64,000 bases of DNA, taken from Limanda limanda. Taxonomy: Eukaryota > Chordata > Actinopteri > Pleuronectiformes > Pleuronectidae. The notes beneath the pieces were generated by a model. It did not search any database and was not told where the DNA came from. It worked only from the letters and a program-made list of their open reading frames with translations. Shown here piece by piece: positions 1 through 9,949 of the stretch. Within the stretch, counting starts at the first letter, position 1. Each line of letters starts with the position of its first letter. The DNA lies in NCBI RefSeq assembly GCF_963576545.1, contig NC_083648.1:16071436-16135435 (forward strand), written 5' to 3'. A program made the translations under genes and the position numbers.

Positions 1-3000
1 GAACATGAAAGCAATCAATCAGCATTGTGCAAGGAGAGATGTGTGAGAGATGTGAATAGGATGGAGATTTCCACTCTTCAATCATTGCAGAACACCTTAT
101 GAAAAAACTCATAATTGTCAGCTGCTGTCACCTCTGCTGAATTTATTTGTTAAACCAGCTGCCTATCTGACGATCAGTTGATTACGAACAATACTATTGA
201 ACTGTCAATTATCAATCCTCAATTTCAAGTCTGATTATGCTGTAATCTCATCATTCTTTAATTTTGATCATTTGGTTCAAAGAATTATTAAAAAAACATT
301 ATTTTGCCATTACCAAAGATCAACATAATTTTATTTGTGTTTGCACGTTATGAATGTTTCTCCCGGATGAGAGCAGCTGTAGATGAATATGAATTGGGTG
401 ATTATCGGCTTTTAGAGAACGATAACAGTTGACACTGATTCCTATACATGGACTATGCATAACAAAAATAAATACATCTAGGTTTTAAACAGTAGAGTGT
501 ACAGTTATAACAATTCTTTAAAAAAAATTAAAGTATTGCCACATTTATTTTTTTTAATTCCTGTATCTTTCACAGTAATAGGAGAAAACAATTGTGCAAG
601 AGCTACTTCAAGATTTGTCTAACTGTACTGTGGCTCAACTTGTTCTAGTAAGCAGCCAAGTCCCAGAATTTCAACACTCGACAGATGTTGATCATCCAGA
701 ACAACTCAAACTCGATAAGTATGTCGGTTATCCTTCTTTCTTTGGAGCTGTCTATGGTGAAATTTATCACATCTTTTTAATGTTGCCTCTTAAATTTGCT
801 GCTGCACTGGCCAACACTACACTCCAGGAAATCACTTCTTCTTCACGGCTCAAAAAAAGAAGAACTTGCCAGTGGCAGTAAAGCACAACTGCTGTTTTAG
901 AGAGGTGAAGAAGAAGTGATTTCCAGAAAAGGAAAATTGCCGTTTTATCTTGTGGAAACTAATATACTTTCATGATGTGGCTGATACTGAACTGTGCATT
1001 TTAGACAGCATCAGAAGCATGCCCAACATCTCATCTTTTAGGTGTCTGCACTAGAGGATCTCCACAAATTTTAGATGCACCCGTAGTCATAATTTTTTTC
1101 TGGGAGTGGGCCTGCACAAATTATGATAAATACACGAGAGAGATCCAGCCACTCTAAAGAATAAAGTGGTGTAGTCAGTCATATAGGAGGAATAAGAAAA
1201 TGAGAGTCATTGAGAGAAAAAAGATGGGGAGGGAGGGTGAAAGACAGCGGGAAAGCTGGAGAGACACTCAGCTGAGCAAGAACATCGAAAAGTCATAACC
1301 CAGATTCAATTAACGTCTGATTGCTGTTCTATTGCTGTAATATTACACATCTGAGAGCAGTTTCATATTTCAAACAAAGGCCAAGCGTCAGCCTCATTCA
1401 TGGTCTTGCTCACACATACACTTCCTCTCACAGTTACACACACTTACAGACATTCAGAGACAGAAAACTGTCTGCTCTTGCTCTATCCGGTGGAAGGAAA
1501 GACAAAATAGAAAAAATTGAAGTGATGACATCAACAAAATGTGCGCATCTGTAAGAGATGGCACTGAACAGGAGTTCGGAGGGCTGAGTGACAGCACATT
1601 TGTTCGGGATGATGAAGATATTTCCATCCAGGCAGCCATTTGTAGCGCTAGTGCCTGGGACAGCCTGTCAAATCTGCTTTAGTTCTCCGTCCTCTCTGCA
1701 CACCGCTGCAGTCACGCACACATCGACACACAATGCTGACTTCTCTCAGACCACAACAGGTGTGCATCAGTTCTCTGTGTTTTTCTGAAGGAAAGAGAAA
1801 AGCAGCTTGCTCTTGGGGGCACCATTACCAGCACATCACACCCTCACTGAATTATTTAAGGCTCAATACACACATATGTGCACATGTAGTAAATGCATTG
1901 TCCTCCCTTCGTGTGAGATTTCTATGTAGTTAGCAGGTTGAATGCTGTTTTAGTAGCACGGGTAATGTAGTTTGTCACCACATATCCCTCACCTGTGTAA
2001 TAGCGGGAAATAGAGCTGAAATCATAATGTCACAGCGGGCTATAAAACAGACGCTCAGGGGCAACAACATCACAGAACCCCCAGTCATCAGAGACCGGAC
2101 ATCTGTCATAAATGCACACAAGCACATTTGGGCGAGGCATAAAAACATGTGAACACGCATACACCAACTAATTGTCTCTCTCTTTCTACACAGTCATAAC
2201 TTTCTGAGCACATAAGTGGCTTTTGGGGAGACTCAAGGCGCAGAACTGAAGACACACACACACACACACACAGTATCTTTCTCTCTCTCTCTTTTCCCCA
2301 ACACACACATTAAGTGGCATGGGGGGGACTGTGAACTCTGGTTGAACTCGGGGTAAAAGCGAGGTGAGAGGCAGTGCTACTCACATGCACAGACGGATAC
2401 ATACACACAAACTAGTATCATAACAGTGGGACCTGCAGCAAAGGTATATAGTTTGCTCAAAAACAATATACAGATGGTGTTTGACAATTTATGCTTAAAG
2501 AATATGATCCTGACTTTAATATCTAACAAGACCGGAAAACACACACTTGGTTCGACCCTGTGTGTGTGTGTACACATGTGATGTCAGTGCTAACAGTCAG
2601 GATCCCTTAAGTCTTTTAGAACTGCCTCCTTAGATACAGTTTGACTGACTGAGTGTTTCTGAAATCTTCTTTAAATTATTGAGCAAACCAGGGCACCACA
2701 AATTTCTCCTGATACATCAGAAACATAAGGGTTTGTCAACTCCCAAATGTAATGGTAAAAAATTATAATTAAAAATAATGTAATGTATTTATTACTTGAA
2801 CAATTGTACTATTTTTTATTCCTATATGTGATTAAGATGAATGATGATGTGGGCAGTTGTTATATTGGGATACTTTGGTCATGGTGGTGGTGGTGGTAGT
2901 GGTAATGGCGGCGGGATTCCCTCTAAAAGATTAATGTGTAACTTTGTGTGACCCTGGCTCACTGCCTCACCACGTCTCATTGGCAACCTTGGCCTGAAGT

Positions 3001-3043
3001 GTTCACCAAGAGCCGTTAGCCATGGCTCATCACACACAAGCAT

Positions 3044-3044
<1 letters not shown>
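1..3044. other. Intergenic, no gene recognised
   Basis: No exon-like coding segment or known protein family was recognised here. The tract is AT-rich and holds a 20-bp perfect inverted repeat (827-846 with 905-924), a short (CA)n at 2252-2272 followed by a (TC)n run near 2279-2292, and GA-rich patches. Open frames are short and lack splice context or recognisable motifs. Confidence 0.6.
827..924. repeat. 20-bp perfect inverted repeat
   Basis: Bases 827-846 (GGAAATCACTTCTTCTTCAC) are exactly complementary to 905-924, with a 58-base spacer, so the strand could fold into a 20-bp hairpin. The left arm overlaps the 3' part of a 95-codon open frame (594-881, GTG start) that has no family I recognise. 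It may be a relic of a mobile element end or a chance palindrome. No target duplication was found around it. Confidence 0.55.

Positions 3045-3106
<62 letters not shown>
3045..3106. repeat. (CA)31 microsatellite
   Basis: 62 bases of uninterrupted CA dinucleotide, followed by further CA-rich sequence to about 3260. Its complement, (TG)34, lies about 300 bases downstream. Open frames of alternating Thr-His or Val-Cys across it are translation artefacts of the repeat. Confidence 0.97.
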
Positions 3107-3110
<4 letters not shown>

Positions 3111-3398
3111 TAAAGTGGACTCACAAAAGATGCACATATTCAAACACACATACCTCAGACAAGTGCACACACATACACAAGAAGGCATCTGCACTCACAC
3201 ACACACACATTTACAGATGCCTATACACATGCACTAACACACACATGGACATGCACACTCACGTATATTGGCTAACTGGTGGTTGATCAAGCCAATCTAA
3301 ATGCTAAACAAGAATCTGTCTCAGGAGTAAACTACTGGCTGGCTGCAGACTGTCTCTTCTCTAGAGGCACTCAACAAGGGGACATAAAAATGAATGTG

Positions 3399-3400
<2 letters not shown>

Positions 3401-3468
<68 letters not shown>
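3401..3468. repeat. (TG)34 microsatellite
   Basis: 68 bases of uninterrupted TG. It is complementary in register to the (CA)31 tract at 3045-3106, so the two form a long imperfect inverted repeat with a spacer of about 294 bases. Confidence 0.97.
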
Positions 3469-3470
<2 letters not shown>

Positions 3471-5606
3471 TGAATACATGTTTTTGTTGCCTCTTTGGGA
3501 CCTTATCAGGTATAAACACTAACCTCATCAGAACACGTAGTCCTAATGGGGTCCAAATCCCTGATCTAATAGAACAAAATGTAATTTCTGAGGTCCTAGT
3601 TAAGATTGGGGAAAGGGGAAACGAGCTCAGTAAAACCTCTTCTCATTTTCACGACCCCAACCGCTCAGTCAGATTGAAAAAAGGGACTAGTCAGAATTTA
3701 TTTTTTCTCCATCAGTAATTGGTAGAGAAGGTAGAGAAGAGAAATATATTGCTCGTATCATACAAGCACACAAAAGGCTGGGGTGGGAAATATGTTTTGC
3801 TGCAGCTAACACAGACACAACACGCTGCATGTATAATCATACAGGCAGTGAAATCAGCTCCCTGATTCAACAATAAGCCTAGGCAATGGTGGTTTTTGCA
3901 GGCAGATAACAGGGGTGAATAAGTGTAAACATGCATATGCCCTTACTTGATATTCTGCATGGCAGCTTTACCTTCCCACAGGCCCGATGCAGATAAGTAA
4001 GCCTGCAACCACAACTTAACAATGGGTTTCAGGGACAAGACAGCAAGCTTCACATTAGCATATTATCTATTATATTATCTAGTGTAACTGCATAAGCCTC
4101 CACAGTTGGTTCCTTTTTTTTTCACAGCATTCAGACCATAATAGCGGCCATTTTCTCATCTATTTCCGTATCTACTGTTCCCTCTGGATCTAATCAAAAG
4201 GTAAAGCAAAGTCATTAACAGACAGTGAGTAAAGATTTGCCTTGAAGATTCTTTTGAAGTACAGGTAGGATGCAGGCGGCACACACCTGTTTAAGTGTGT
4301 GTTTGCGTGTGTGCACAAGACACAATGCATGTTTGAGCCAATGAGAGCACACAGAGGACACCTTGATGAAGATTGACTTGTTGAATAATGAAACCCCACC
4401 CCCCCCGGAGAGACAGAGCAAAGAAGGGGGACGAGAGAGTGAAGTAATGAAGGAGCAAACGGCTACGAGACTCGCACTTTGGCGAGAGGGGCGTCTCTCG
4501 GGGGTAGAGTTCCCTCTGTGAAGGGGCTGAGTCGGGGAGGTAAAGAAAGAGAGGAGGAACTAGAGAAAGAGGGGAGATTGTGGCTTAGAGAGCAGTGGGG
4601 GCTGGGTGGACACTGTGGTAAGACAGGAGCCATGATGGATAGAAAGACATTTGCATGCATTACACATTCACGACGAAGCAGGAGGTCAGGGTACATGAAG
4701 ATTCGCAGGAAAGCAATATCTTGTTTGGACGCAGGGAGGTGTCCACCTGAGCTGTTTGTTATGGAACAGGTTTTTTCAAAGTTGTTTTCTGCTTGTTTCA
4801 AAATTGAGAGGAGGGCTCAGGTGTGTGACTGGGAGACTCTTCGGCCTTTATCATAAATCCCAAGGCAACCACGATCTATAATTCATACCGACAAATGGAG
4901 GTGACACACGAGAAGGAACACAAAAATCACGTCTACACACACACACACACATTGATAAAGCTTTGAAAATCCACTGCCACACACACAATCTCATTCTTTC
5001 AGGCAATCTGTGGAATGACTGTCTCTTGGGGTGTAGGCTAAACACCCATTGCTATGGTGATGGAGCTTGGGCTCTATCCAAAGAGACAGATGATCTATAC
5101 AGAGGTTCATCCTTCACGGATGGCCATGAGGAGAAAACAGCAGCCAAATAACACCCGTGCCTGAAGGGCCTCGGGGCCTTTCAATTTGGGGGAAATTGTT
5201 GCTCGCGGCAGCCTACGAGGATATTTTTCACGTCACCAGACGATCCAGAGCAACAGATCACTATCGATTGGACGGTTCGGGTTTTATGTGACACGGCTCG
5301 AGGTGTTGCTGTGAGAATGTCAGCTCAAATATGTGTGTGAGGAGAGACTGAAGTAAATTAACCTAAATGCTGATGATGGTCTTTCATTACTGTCAATATT
5401 GTCTGCTTCCATTCCCTGATACAGATATGCAAAGTCAGAAGGGGCGCTGATCCAGCTTGTTCAATTTGTGTGTGGATGTGGATGTGTAACTCATATGTGT
5501 GCACTTGCTTGTGTGTATGCATGTGTTAAGCAGGTCGGACTGTGCAATTAAATTCCTATCTTGAATCAGCGTAGCCAAAGTGTCAGTAGGTATTAGGTTC
5601 TCTGAA
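3469..5606. other. Intergenic, no gene recognised
   Basis: No recognisable gene. Contents include a C-rich run near 4397-4407, purine-rich sequence at about 4420-4600, and short CA tracts near 4930-4950. A 125-codon open frame at 4479-4856 is low-complexity (Gly/Arg/Glu-rich) and has no splice or family support. The LTR retrotransposon starts just after this stretch. Confidence 0.55.
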
Positions 5607-5610
5607 GTCT
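5607..5610. repeat. Left target-site duplication GTCT
   Basis: GTCT abuts the TG start of the 5' LTR and is repeated directly after the CA end of the 3' LTR (10266-10269). This fits a 4-bp duplication made by an LTR-element integrase and fixes both outer boundaries. Confidence 0.8.
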
Positions 5611-5683
5611 TGTAGTGAGTGGGGGACTTACATAATTCAACCTCCGCGCTCAGTTTGTGTTCATACCATTGTTTACTTAATGC

Positions 5684-5722
5684 GGTCGGCGTCAGGCTCC
5701 TGCGTGGGTGATGACGCCGACC
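5684..5722 (+). promoter_or_regulatory. 11-bp inverted repeat with CRE half-sites in LTR
   Basis: GGTCGGCGTCA (5684-5694) and TGACGCCGACC (5712-5722) are exact inverted complements separated by 17 bases. Each arm carries a TGACG half-site of the ATF/CREB type. The same structure is present in the 3' LTR. It could be a paired protein site or an RNA/DNA hairpin; function is inferred only. Confidence 0.5.
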
Positions 5723-5745
5723 CCAGTGCATGCCGGGTGGCGTGA

Positions 5746-5785
5746 TGACGTCAGGGGCCCGGCGCGACGGGAACGTAATGACGTC
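5746..5785 (+). promoter_or_regulatory. CRE palindrome TGACGTCA and second TGACGTC
   Basis: A perfect cAMP-response-element palindrome (5746-5753) is followed 26 bases later by TGACGTC (5779-5785), both upstream of the TATA-like motif at 5811. With the half-sites at 5688 and 5712 this gives four ATF/CREB-like sites in about 100 bases, suggesting that transcription of the element uses host bZIP factors. The motifs are seen directly; their use is inferred. Confidence 0.5.
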
Positions 5786-5810
5786 CGGGACCCCGGGGCA
5801 TGCTGGGGGG

Positions 5811-5817
5811 TATTTAA
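5811..5817 (+). promoter_or_regulatory. TATA-like box of the LTR promoter
   Basis: TATTTAA follows the GC-rich block with the CRE-like motifs and precedes the likely transcript start by the usual short distance. The U3/R boundary cannot be fixed from sequence alone. Confidence 0.45.
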
Positions 5818-5857
5818 CGCCATCTTGTTTGTTTTGATAAAAGGCTAACTGATGCTA

Positions 5858-5863
5858 AATAAA
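5858..5863 (+). terminator. LTR polyadenylation signal AATAAA
   Basis: AATAAA sits 63 bases before the LTR end and downstream of the TATA-like motif, as expected for an R-region poly(A) signal. The copy in the 3' LTR (10197-10202) would end the full-length RNA. Confidence 0.6.
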
Positions 5864-5927
5864 CGGAGCACCACTCGTGTTCCAGACTGGATGGAAGTTG
5901 TGATGTGCTTTATCTCAATTTCCACAC

Positions 5928-5942
5928 TGGTGACCCTGACGT
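5928..5942 (+). other. Primer-binding site, tRNA-Trp-like
   Basis: TGGTGACCCTGACGT starts one base after the 5' LTR. It matches the complement of the tRNA-Trp 3' end (TGGTGACCCCGACGT) at 14 of 15 positions. CsRn1-clade elements are known for tRNA-Trp priming, which supports the clade call. The single C-to-T mismatch may weaken priming in this copy or reflect the family consensus. Confidence 0.7.
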
Positions 5943-5979
5943 TCGTTTGATTGACGTTTTTCACAAACGGGACCTGACC

Positions 5980-6762
5980 ATGGCTGTGCACGCTGTGGCC
6001 CTCAAACTCCCCGAATTCTGGGAAGCATCAGCTTCAGCATGGTTTGCCCAGACGGAGGCGCAGTTTGCCCTGCGGGACATAACAGCTGACACAACACGTT
6101 TCTACTACGTTGTGTCAGCTCTTGGAAGTTCAACAGCATCCCGGGTGGTGAGTCTGCTGAAACACCCTCCAGCTACGGACAAGTATGAGGCACTCAAAGC
6201 TCACCTGTTAAAGACTTTTGAACTGTCAGACGCTGAGAGAGCCAGCAGGCTTTTCTCCCTCCAAGGACTGGGTGATAGCAAACCATCTGAGCTCATGGAC
6301 CATATGCTGGATCTCCTGGGGGAGCACAGCCCCCATTTTCTTTTCACCCAGCTTTTCCTGCGTCAGCTGCCTTCCCAAGTCAGAGCTGCGTTGGCCAACA
6401 CCACAATCACAGACTGTAGACAACTGGCTGAAGAGGCTGATAAATTTTTTGTGGCGAGTCAAGAGCGCTATGTAATGGCCGCGTTTCTGGCACAGCACGG
6501 CGATACAGTGACAATGGAGGATTCCACACTCATCGCAGCAACCTCTTCTCGTCGGCAGCTACCTTCAGGCTACCAGCAGTCTTCAGGTCGGCAGCAACCT
6601 TCAGGCCCCCAGCAGTCTTCAGGTCGGCAGCAACCTTCAGGCCCCCAGCAGTCTTCTTTAGGCTTGTGCTTCTACCACGAGAAGTTTGGACCGAAGGCTT
6701 ATAGATGTCGGCCGCCCTGCAGGTTCGGCGGGTCGGGAAACGCCAGGGCCGGCGCTCAGTAG
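5980..6762 (+). CDS. Gag polyprotein of LTR retrotransposon
   Basis: Encodes 260 residues from the first ATG after the primer-binding site. The frame is also open upstream into the LTR, but only from a GTG, so 5980 is preferred. The N-terminal two-thirds is a helical capsid-like region typical of retrotransposon Gag, rich in Leu and Ala, with an [17 protein letters not shown] stretch near its start. Three 36-bp tandem repeats then encode a Gln/Ser/Pro-rich linker. Near the C-terminus is a Cys-His-Cys-Cys knuckle, C230-X2-H233-X9-C243-X3-C247, in place of the usual CCHC, the type described for CsRn1-clade Gag. Gag assembles cytoplasmic particles and binds the element RNA. The TAG stop (6760-6762) lies in the loop of the predicted frameshift stem, and pol overlaps in the -1 frame. 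The frame is intact. Confidence 0.9.
   Translation: MAVHAVALKLPEFWEASASAWFAQTEAQFALRDITADTTRFYYVVSALGSSTASRVVSLLKHPPATDKYEALKAHLLKTFELSDAERASRLFSLQGLGDSKPSELMDHMLDLLGEHSPHFLFTQLFLRQLPSQVRAALANTTITDCRQLAEEADKFFVASQERYVMAAFLAQHGDTVTMEDSTLIAATSSRRQLPSGYQQSSGRQQPSGPQQSSGRQQPSGPQQSSLGLCFYHEKFGPKAYRCRPPCRFGGSGNARAGAQ
6550..6657 (+). repeat. Three 36-bp tandem repeats inside gag
   Basis: Units at 6550-6585, 6586-6621 and 6622-6657. The last two are almost identical and the first is more diverged. They encode 12-residue Gln/Ser/Pro/Gly units that form the linker before the Gag zinc knuckle. Near-identity of two units suggests recent duplication, so length may vary among copies. Confidence 0.85.
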
Positions 6763-9700
6763 TGGCCATGAGTGTCGGCCACATCGGCAGGCTGCTGTTT
6801 ATCCGGGACAACATCTCCGGACGACGTTTCCTGTGCGACACGGGAGCACAGAGGAGCGTCCTGCCTGCATCCCGTTTGGATATGGTGACCGACAGCCACG
6901 GGCCCCCTATGGAAGCGGCTAATGGGACCCCCATCCGCACGTATGGACTGAGGTACGTTGAGTTGTGTTTCGGGGGGCATCGGTTTGGCTGGGAGTTTGT
7001 CACGGCAAAGGTCGCCATTCCCCTCCTTGGCGCTGATTTTTTGTGTGCGCATGGACTGTTGGTGGATGTAAAGAACCGCCGTTTGATCGACGCCGTCACG
7101 TTCTGTTCTTATACGTGCACACTCGGCGGGGCTGGCTCCATAGGACTGTCTAGCATGCTGTCCACACCGGATGACTTCCACCGTTTACTGGCTAGTTTTC
7201 CATCACTCACTCAGCCCACTTTCTCCGCGTCTGCCGTGAAGCATGGTGTGGAGCACCACATCGCCACTACTGGTCCACCCGTCTACGCCCGTGCTCGCCG
7301 CCTCGACCCGACCAAGCTTGCCGTGGCTAAGGCCGAGTTTTCCAACATGGAACGCCTGGGAATAGTCCGCCGATCCGACAGCCCGTGGGCGTCACCCCTT
7401 CACATCGTCCCCAAGCCTGGTGGTGGCTGGCGCCCATGTGGCGACTACAGGCGGCTTAATGAGGCAACAACGCCTGACCGATACCCAGTCCCGCACATAC
7501 AGGATTTTTCAGCACACCTGGCCGGGATGGTGATTTTTTCTAAGGTAGACCTCGTCCGGGGCTATCATCAGGTGCCTATGCACTCACTGGACATTCCAAA
7601 AACAGCGGTGATTACGCCGTTCGGGCTTTTTGAGTTCCTAAGGATGCCGTTCGGACTTAAAAACGCAGCCCAAGCTTTTCAACGCCTCATGGACTCTGTT
7701 TTACGTGACCTGCCTTTTCTTTTTGTGTATTTGGACGACATTCTGGTGGCAAGCACGTCCGAATCTCAGCACCGGTCGCACCTCCGAATGCTTTTTGAGC
7801 GGCTCAACCAACATGGCCTGATTGTTAACCCTGCTAAGTGCCAGTTTGGTCGCTCCACCATTGATTTCCTGGGACACAGAGTCACTAAGGACGGCGCAGT
7901 CCCTCTCCCATCAAAGGTGGAGGCGGTCACACGTTTTCCACGCCCGCTCACCGTGAAAGCCCTGCAGGAATTCCTTGGCATGGTGAACTTTTATCATCGG
8001 TTCATCCCTCGAGCCGCTCAGCTCATGCAGCCCCTGCACGAGGCCTTGAAAGGCAAGCCCATGCACGCTGTGGCCTGGACTGAGGGCAGGGATAAGGCTT
8101 TTGCTGACACTAAGGCAGCCCTTGCGCACGCCGCTATGCTGGCACATCCTTCTGCCACAGCCTCCATCGCCATCACCTCAGACGCCTCGGATTACGCTGT
8201 CGGGGCTGTCTACGAGCAGTGGGTAGGCGGGGCCTGGCAGCCGCTTGCTTTCTTCAGTCGACAACTGCGCACCAACGAGCGGAAATACAGCACGTTCGAT
8301 CGGGAGCTGTTGGGTCTCTACCTCGCCATCAGACACTTCCGTTTCCTGCTGGAAGGTCGGCACTTCACCGCTTTCGTTGACCACAAGCCGCTGGTTTTCG
8401 CCATGGCCAAAGTGGCTGAGCCGTGGTCCGCCCGCCAGCAACGTCACCTGTCCTACATCTCCGAGTTCACCACGGATTTACAGCACGTGGCCGGTAAGGA
8501 CAACCAGGTGGCGGACTGCCTGTCACGGGCTGTGGCAGGAGCAGTCCATCTTGGCCTGGATTACGGCCGCATGGCAGCGGACCAGACCACAGACCCAGAC
8601 TTACACACCCTGATGACCTCGACTACAGGTTTGAGGATAGAGGACGTCGTGTTTGGGGAGGCTGACACCACGCTCCTGTGTGACGTCTCCACAGGCAGGC
8701 CTCGGCCGATCGTGCCCACGGGATGGAGACGCCGCGTTTTTGATGCCATCCATGGCCTCTCCCATCCTGGGTCAAAAGCGTCGCAGAGACTGGTGGCGGC
8801 GAAGTTTGTTTGGCACGGCCTCAAAAAGGACGTTAGAGACTGGGCTGCCACTTGTCTGGAGTGCCAACGGGCCAAAGTGCACCGACACACTAAAGCCCCG
8901 TTAGAGTTGTTTCCGGTGCCAGAGAGGCGGTTTGATCATGTCAACGTGGATCTGGTTGGCCCTCTACCCTCCTCTCATGGTTTCACCTACCTGTTCACCA
9001 TGGTTGACAGGACCACCCGTTGGCCTGAGGCTGTGCCACTGACATCACTGACATCCGTGGAGATGACACGGGCATTTATCGGCACCTGGGTTGCCCGCTT
9101 CGGCACCCCTTCGGACATATCCTCTGACCGGGGTGCGCAGTTCACGTCTGAGCTGTGGAACACGGTGGCCCAGAGCCTCGGAGTGAAACTCCACCGCACG
9201 ACTGCATATCACCCGCAGGCTAACGGACTCTGTGAGCGGTTTCACAGGTCGATGAAGGCTTCACTTCGGGCTTGCCTCAAAGACTGCAACTGGGTCGACA
9301 AGCTCCCGTGGGTGATGCTGGGCATCAGAACTGCACCAAAGGAAGACCTGCAATCCTCATCCGCGGAGCTTGTCTATGGCCAGCCTCTGCGGGTCCCAGG
9401 GGATTTTGTTCCTACCTCCAACGTCCCTTGGTCTGCGGCTCCCCAGCGGGCCACGCTACTGGACAACGCGAGGCTTTTCGCACCTGTCCCTACTTCCCGG
9501 CACGGCCTCCCTCAGTCGCACATCCCCGCTGGGCTTCAGAAGGCTGAATACGTTTTTGTTCGCCACGACGCTCATAGGGGACCACTAAGGCCGCCCTACG
9601 AGGGCCCATTTCGCGTGTTGGAGAAGGGGGACAAACATTTTGTGGTGGACATGGGAGGCAAGCCGGAGCGACTCTCCATTGACCGCCTCAAACCAGCTCA

Positions 9701-9911
9701 TCTGGACGTGGCTAAGCCCGTTGAAGTAGCCCAGCCCCCACGACGCGGGCGGCCTCCAGTTAGGCATCCACCCCCTGTTCCCCTTATCAAACCTCCCACA
9801 CTCCATGCCCCACACTCCTGTCAGGGCGGGATACCTGCCACGGTAGTGTCTCCTCCACCCCCTGTAAAACGCAGTCGTTTTGGCCGGTTAATACAACCAC
9901 CTGTGTGGTGA
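6705..9911 (+). CDS. Pol polyprotein (protease-RT-RNase H-integrase)
   Basis: An intact frame of 1,068 codons, -1 relative to gag, probably made as a Gag-Pol fusion entered near codon 13 rather than from the ATG at 6705. Residues numbered from 6705: aspartic protease Asp-Thr-Gly at 45-47; reverse transcriptase about 200-430 with first catalytic Asp282 (FSKVDL) and YLDD at 342-345; RNase H with Asp493, Glu534, Asp559 and Asp604; integrase zinc-binding His683, His687, Cys717, Cys720; integrase catalytic Asp749, Asp808, Glu844; a GPF/Y-type module near 965-1000 (YEGPF). The tail is Pro/Arg-rich with no chromodomain. All catalytic residues I looked for are present. The protein copies the element RNA in cytoplasmic particles and inserts the DNA into the host genome. 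Confidence 0.95.
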   Translation: MSAALQVRRVGKRQGRRSVVAMSVGHIGRLLFIRDNISGRRFLCDTGAQRSVLPASRLDMVTDSHGPPMEAANGTPIRTYGLRYVELCFGGHRFGWEFVTAKVAIPLLGADFLCAHGLLVDVKNRRLIDAVTFCSYTCTLGGAGSIGLSSMLSTPDDFHRLLASFPSLTQPTFSASAVKHGVEHHIATTGPPVYARARRLDPTKLAVAKAEFSNMERLGIVRRSDSPWASPLHIVPKPGGGWRPCGDYRRLNEATTPDRYPVPHIQDFSAHLAGMVIFSKVDLVRGYHQVPMHSLDIPKTAVITPFGLFEFLRMPFGLKNAAQAFQRLMDSVLRDLPFLFVYLDDILVASTSESQHRSHLRMLFERLNQHGLIVNPAKCQFGRSTIDFLGHRVTKDGAVPLPSKVEAVTRFPRPLTVKALQEFLGMVNFYHRFIPRAAQLMQPLHEALKGKPMHAVAWTEGRDKAFADTKAALAHAAMLAHPSATASIAITSDASDYAVGAVYEQWVGGAWQPLAFFSRQLRTNERKYSTFDRELLGLYLAIRHFRFLLEGRHFTAFVDHKPLVFAMAKVAEPWSARQQRHLSYISEFTTDLQHVAGKDNQVADCLSRAVAGAVHLGLDYGRMAADQTTDPDLHTLMTSTTGLRIEDVVFGEADTTLLCDVSTGRPRPIVPTGWRRRVFDAIHGLSHPGSKASQRLVAAKFVWHGLKKDVRDWAATCLECQRAKVHRHTKAPLELFPVPERRFDHVNVDLVGPLPSSHGFTYLFTMVDRTTRWPEAVPLTSLTSVEMTRAFIGTWVARFGTPSDISSDRGAQFTSELWNTVAQSLGVKLHRTTAYHPQANGLCERFHRSMKASLRACLKDCNWVDKLPWVMLGIRTAPKEDLQSSSAELVYGQPLRVPGDFVPTSNVPWSAAPQRATLLDNARLFAPVPTSRHGLPQSHIPAGLQKAEYVFVRHDAHRGPLRPPYEGPFRVLEKGDKHFVVDMGGKPERLSIDRLKPAHLDVAKPVEVAQPPRRGRPPVRHPPPVPLIKPPTLHAPHSCQGGIPATVVSPPPPVKRSRFGRLIQPPVW
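6735..6780 (+). promoter_or_regulatory. Predicted -1 ribosomal frameshift signal, gag-pol
   Basis: The heptamer G GGA AAC (6735-6741) lies in the gag frame with GGA and AAC as zero-frame codons, the X-XXY-YYZ phasing needed for tandem -1 slippage. After a 5-base spacer, GGCCGGCGCTCA (6747-6758) pairs with TGAGTGTCGGCC (6769-6780) in a 12-bp stem with two G-U pairs and a 10-base loop containing the gag stop. The pol frame is blocked by TAG at 6702-6704, so the switch must occur between 6705 and 6762; this is the only canonical heptamer I found there. The same heptamer is used at gag-pro in some retroviruses. Confidence 0.75.
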
Positions 9912-9938
9912 TATTTTTTGTCTGCTATGTTGAATTCT

Positions 9939-9949
9939 GGGGGGACGTG
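9939..9949 (+). other. Polypurine tract
   Basis: GGGGGGACGTG directly precedes the 3' LTR. A G-rich run at this place is the usual primer site for plus-strand DNA synthesis. The final CGTG is not purine-only, so the exact cleavage point is uncertain. Confidence 0.65.

Larger units (their letters stand above)
5611..5926 (+). repeat. 5' LTR (316 bp)
   Basis: Starts TGTAGTGAG and ends TTTCCACA. It is identical in length to the 3' LTR at 9950-10265 and differs only at position 53 (A here, G there). It contains CRE-like motifs, a TATA-like TATTTAA at 5811 and an AATAAA at 5858. Its GC-rich central part (about 5680-5810) contrasts with the AT-rich flanks. Confidence 0.95.

Noticed and set aside
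2549..2558. GGTTCGACCC resembling a tRNA B box
   Set aside because: No A box at a suitable distance upstream and no cloverleaf can be drawn; it sits in CA/TG-rich sequence.
2879..3237. Open frames of Val-Cys or Thr-His repeats on both strands
   Set aside because: They are translations of the (CA)n microsatellite with no coding context. The same applies to frames across 3279-3473, 35788-36027, 42423-42694, 47974-48675, 51564-52068 and 52572-52769.
4479..4856. 125-codon plus-strand open frame
   Set aside because: Low-complexity Gly/Arg/Glu composition from purine-rich DNA, no splice signals or family likeness.
5905..5979. Upstream extension of gag from GTG at 5905
   Set aside because: It starts inside the 5' LTR, lacks an ATG and would span the primer-binding site. 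The ATG at 5980 is the first after that site.
6218..9815. Open frames of 60-189 codons in other frames of gag-pol, both strands
   Set aside because: Shadows of the retrotransposon coding sequence; none shows a domain and all are explained by gag and pol.
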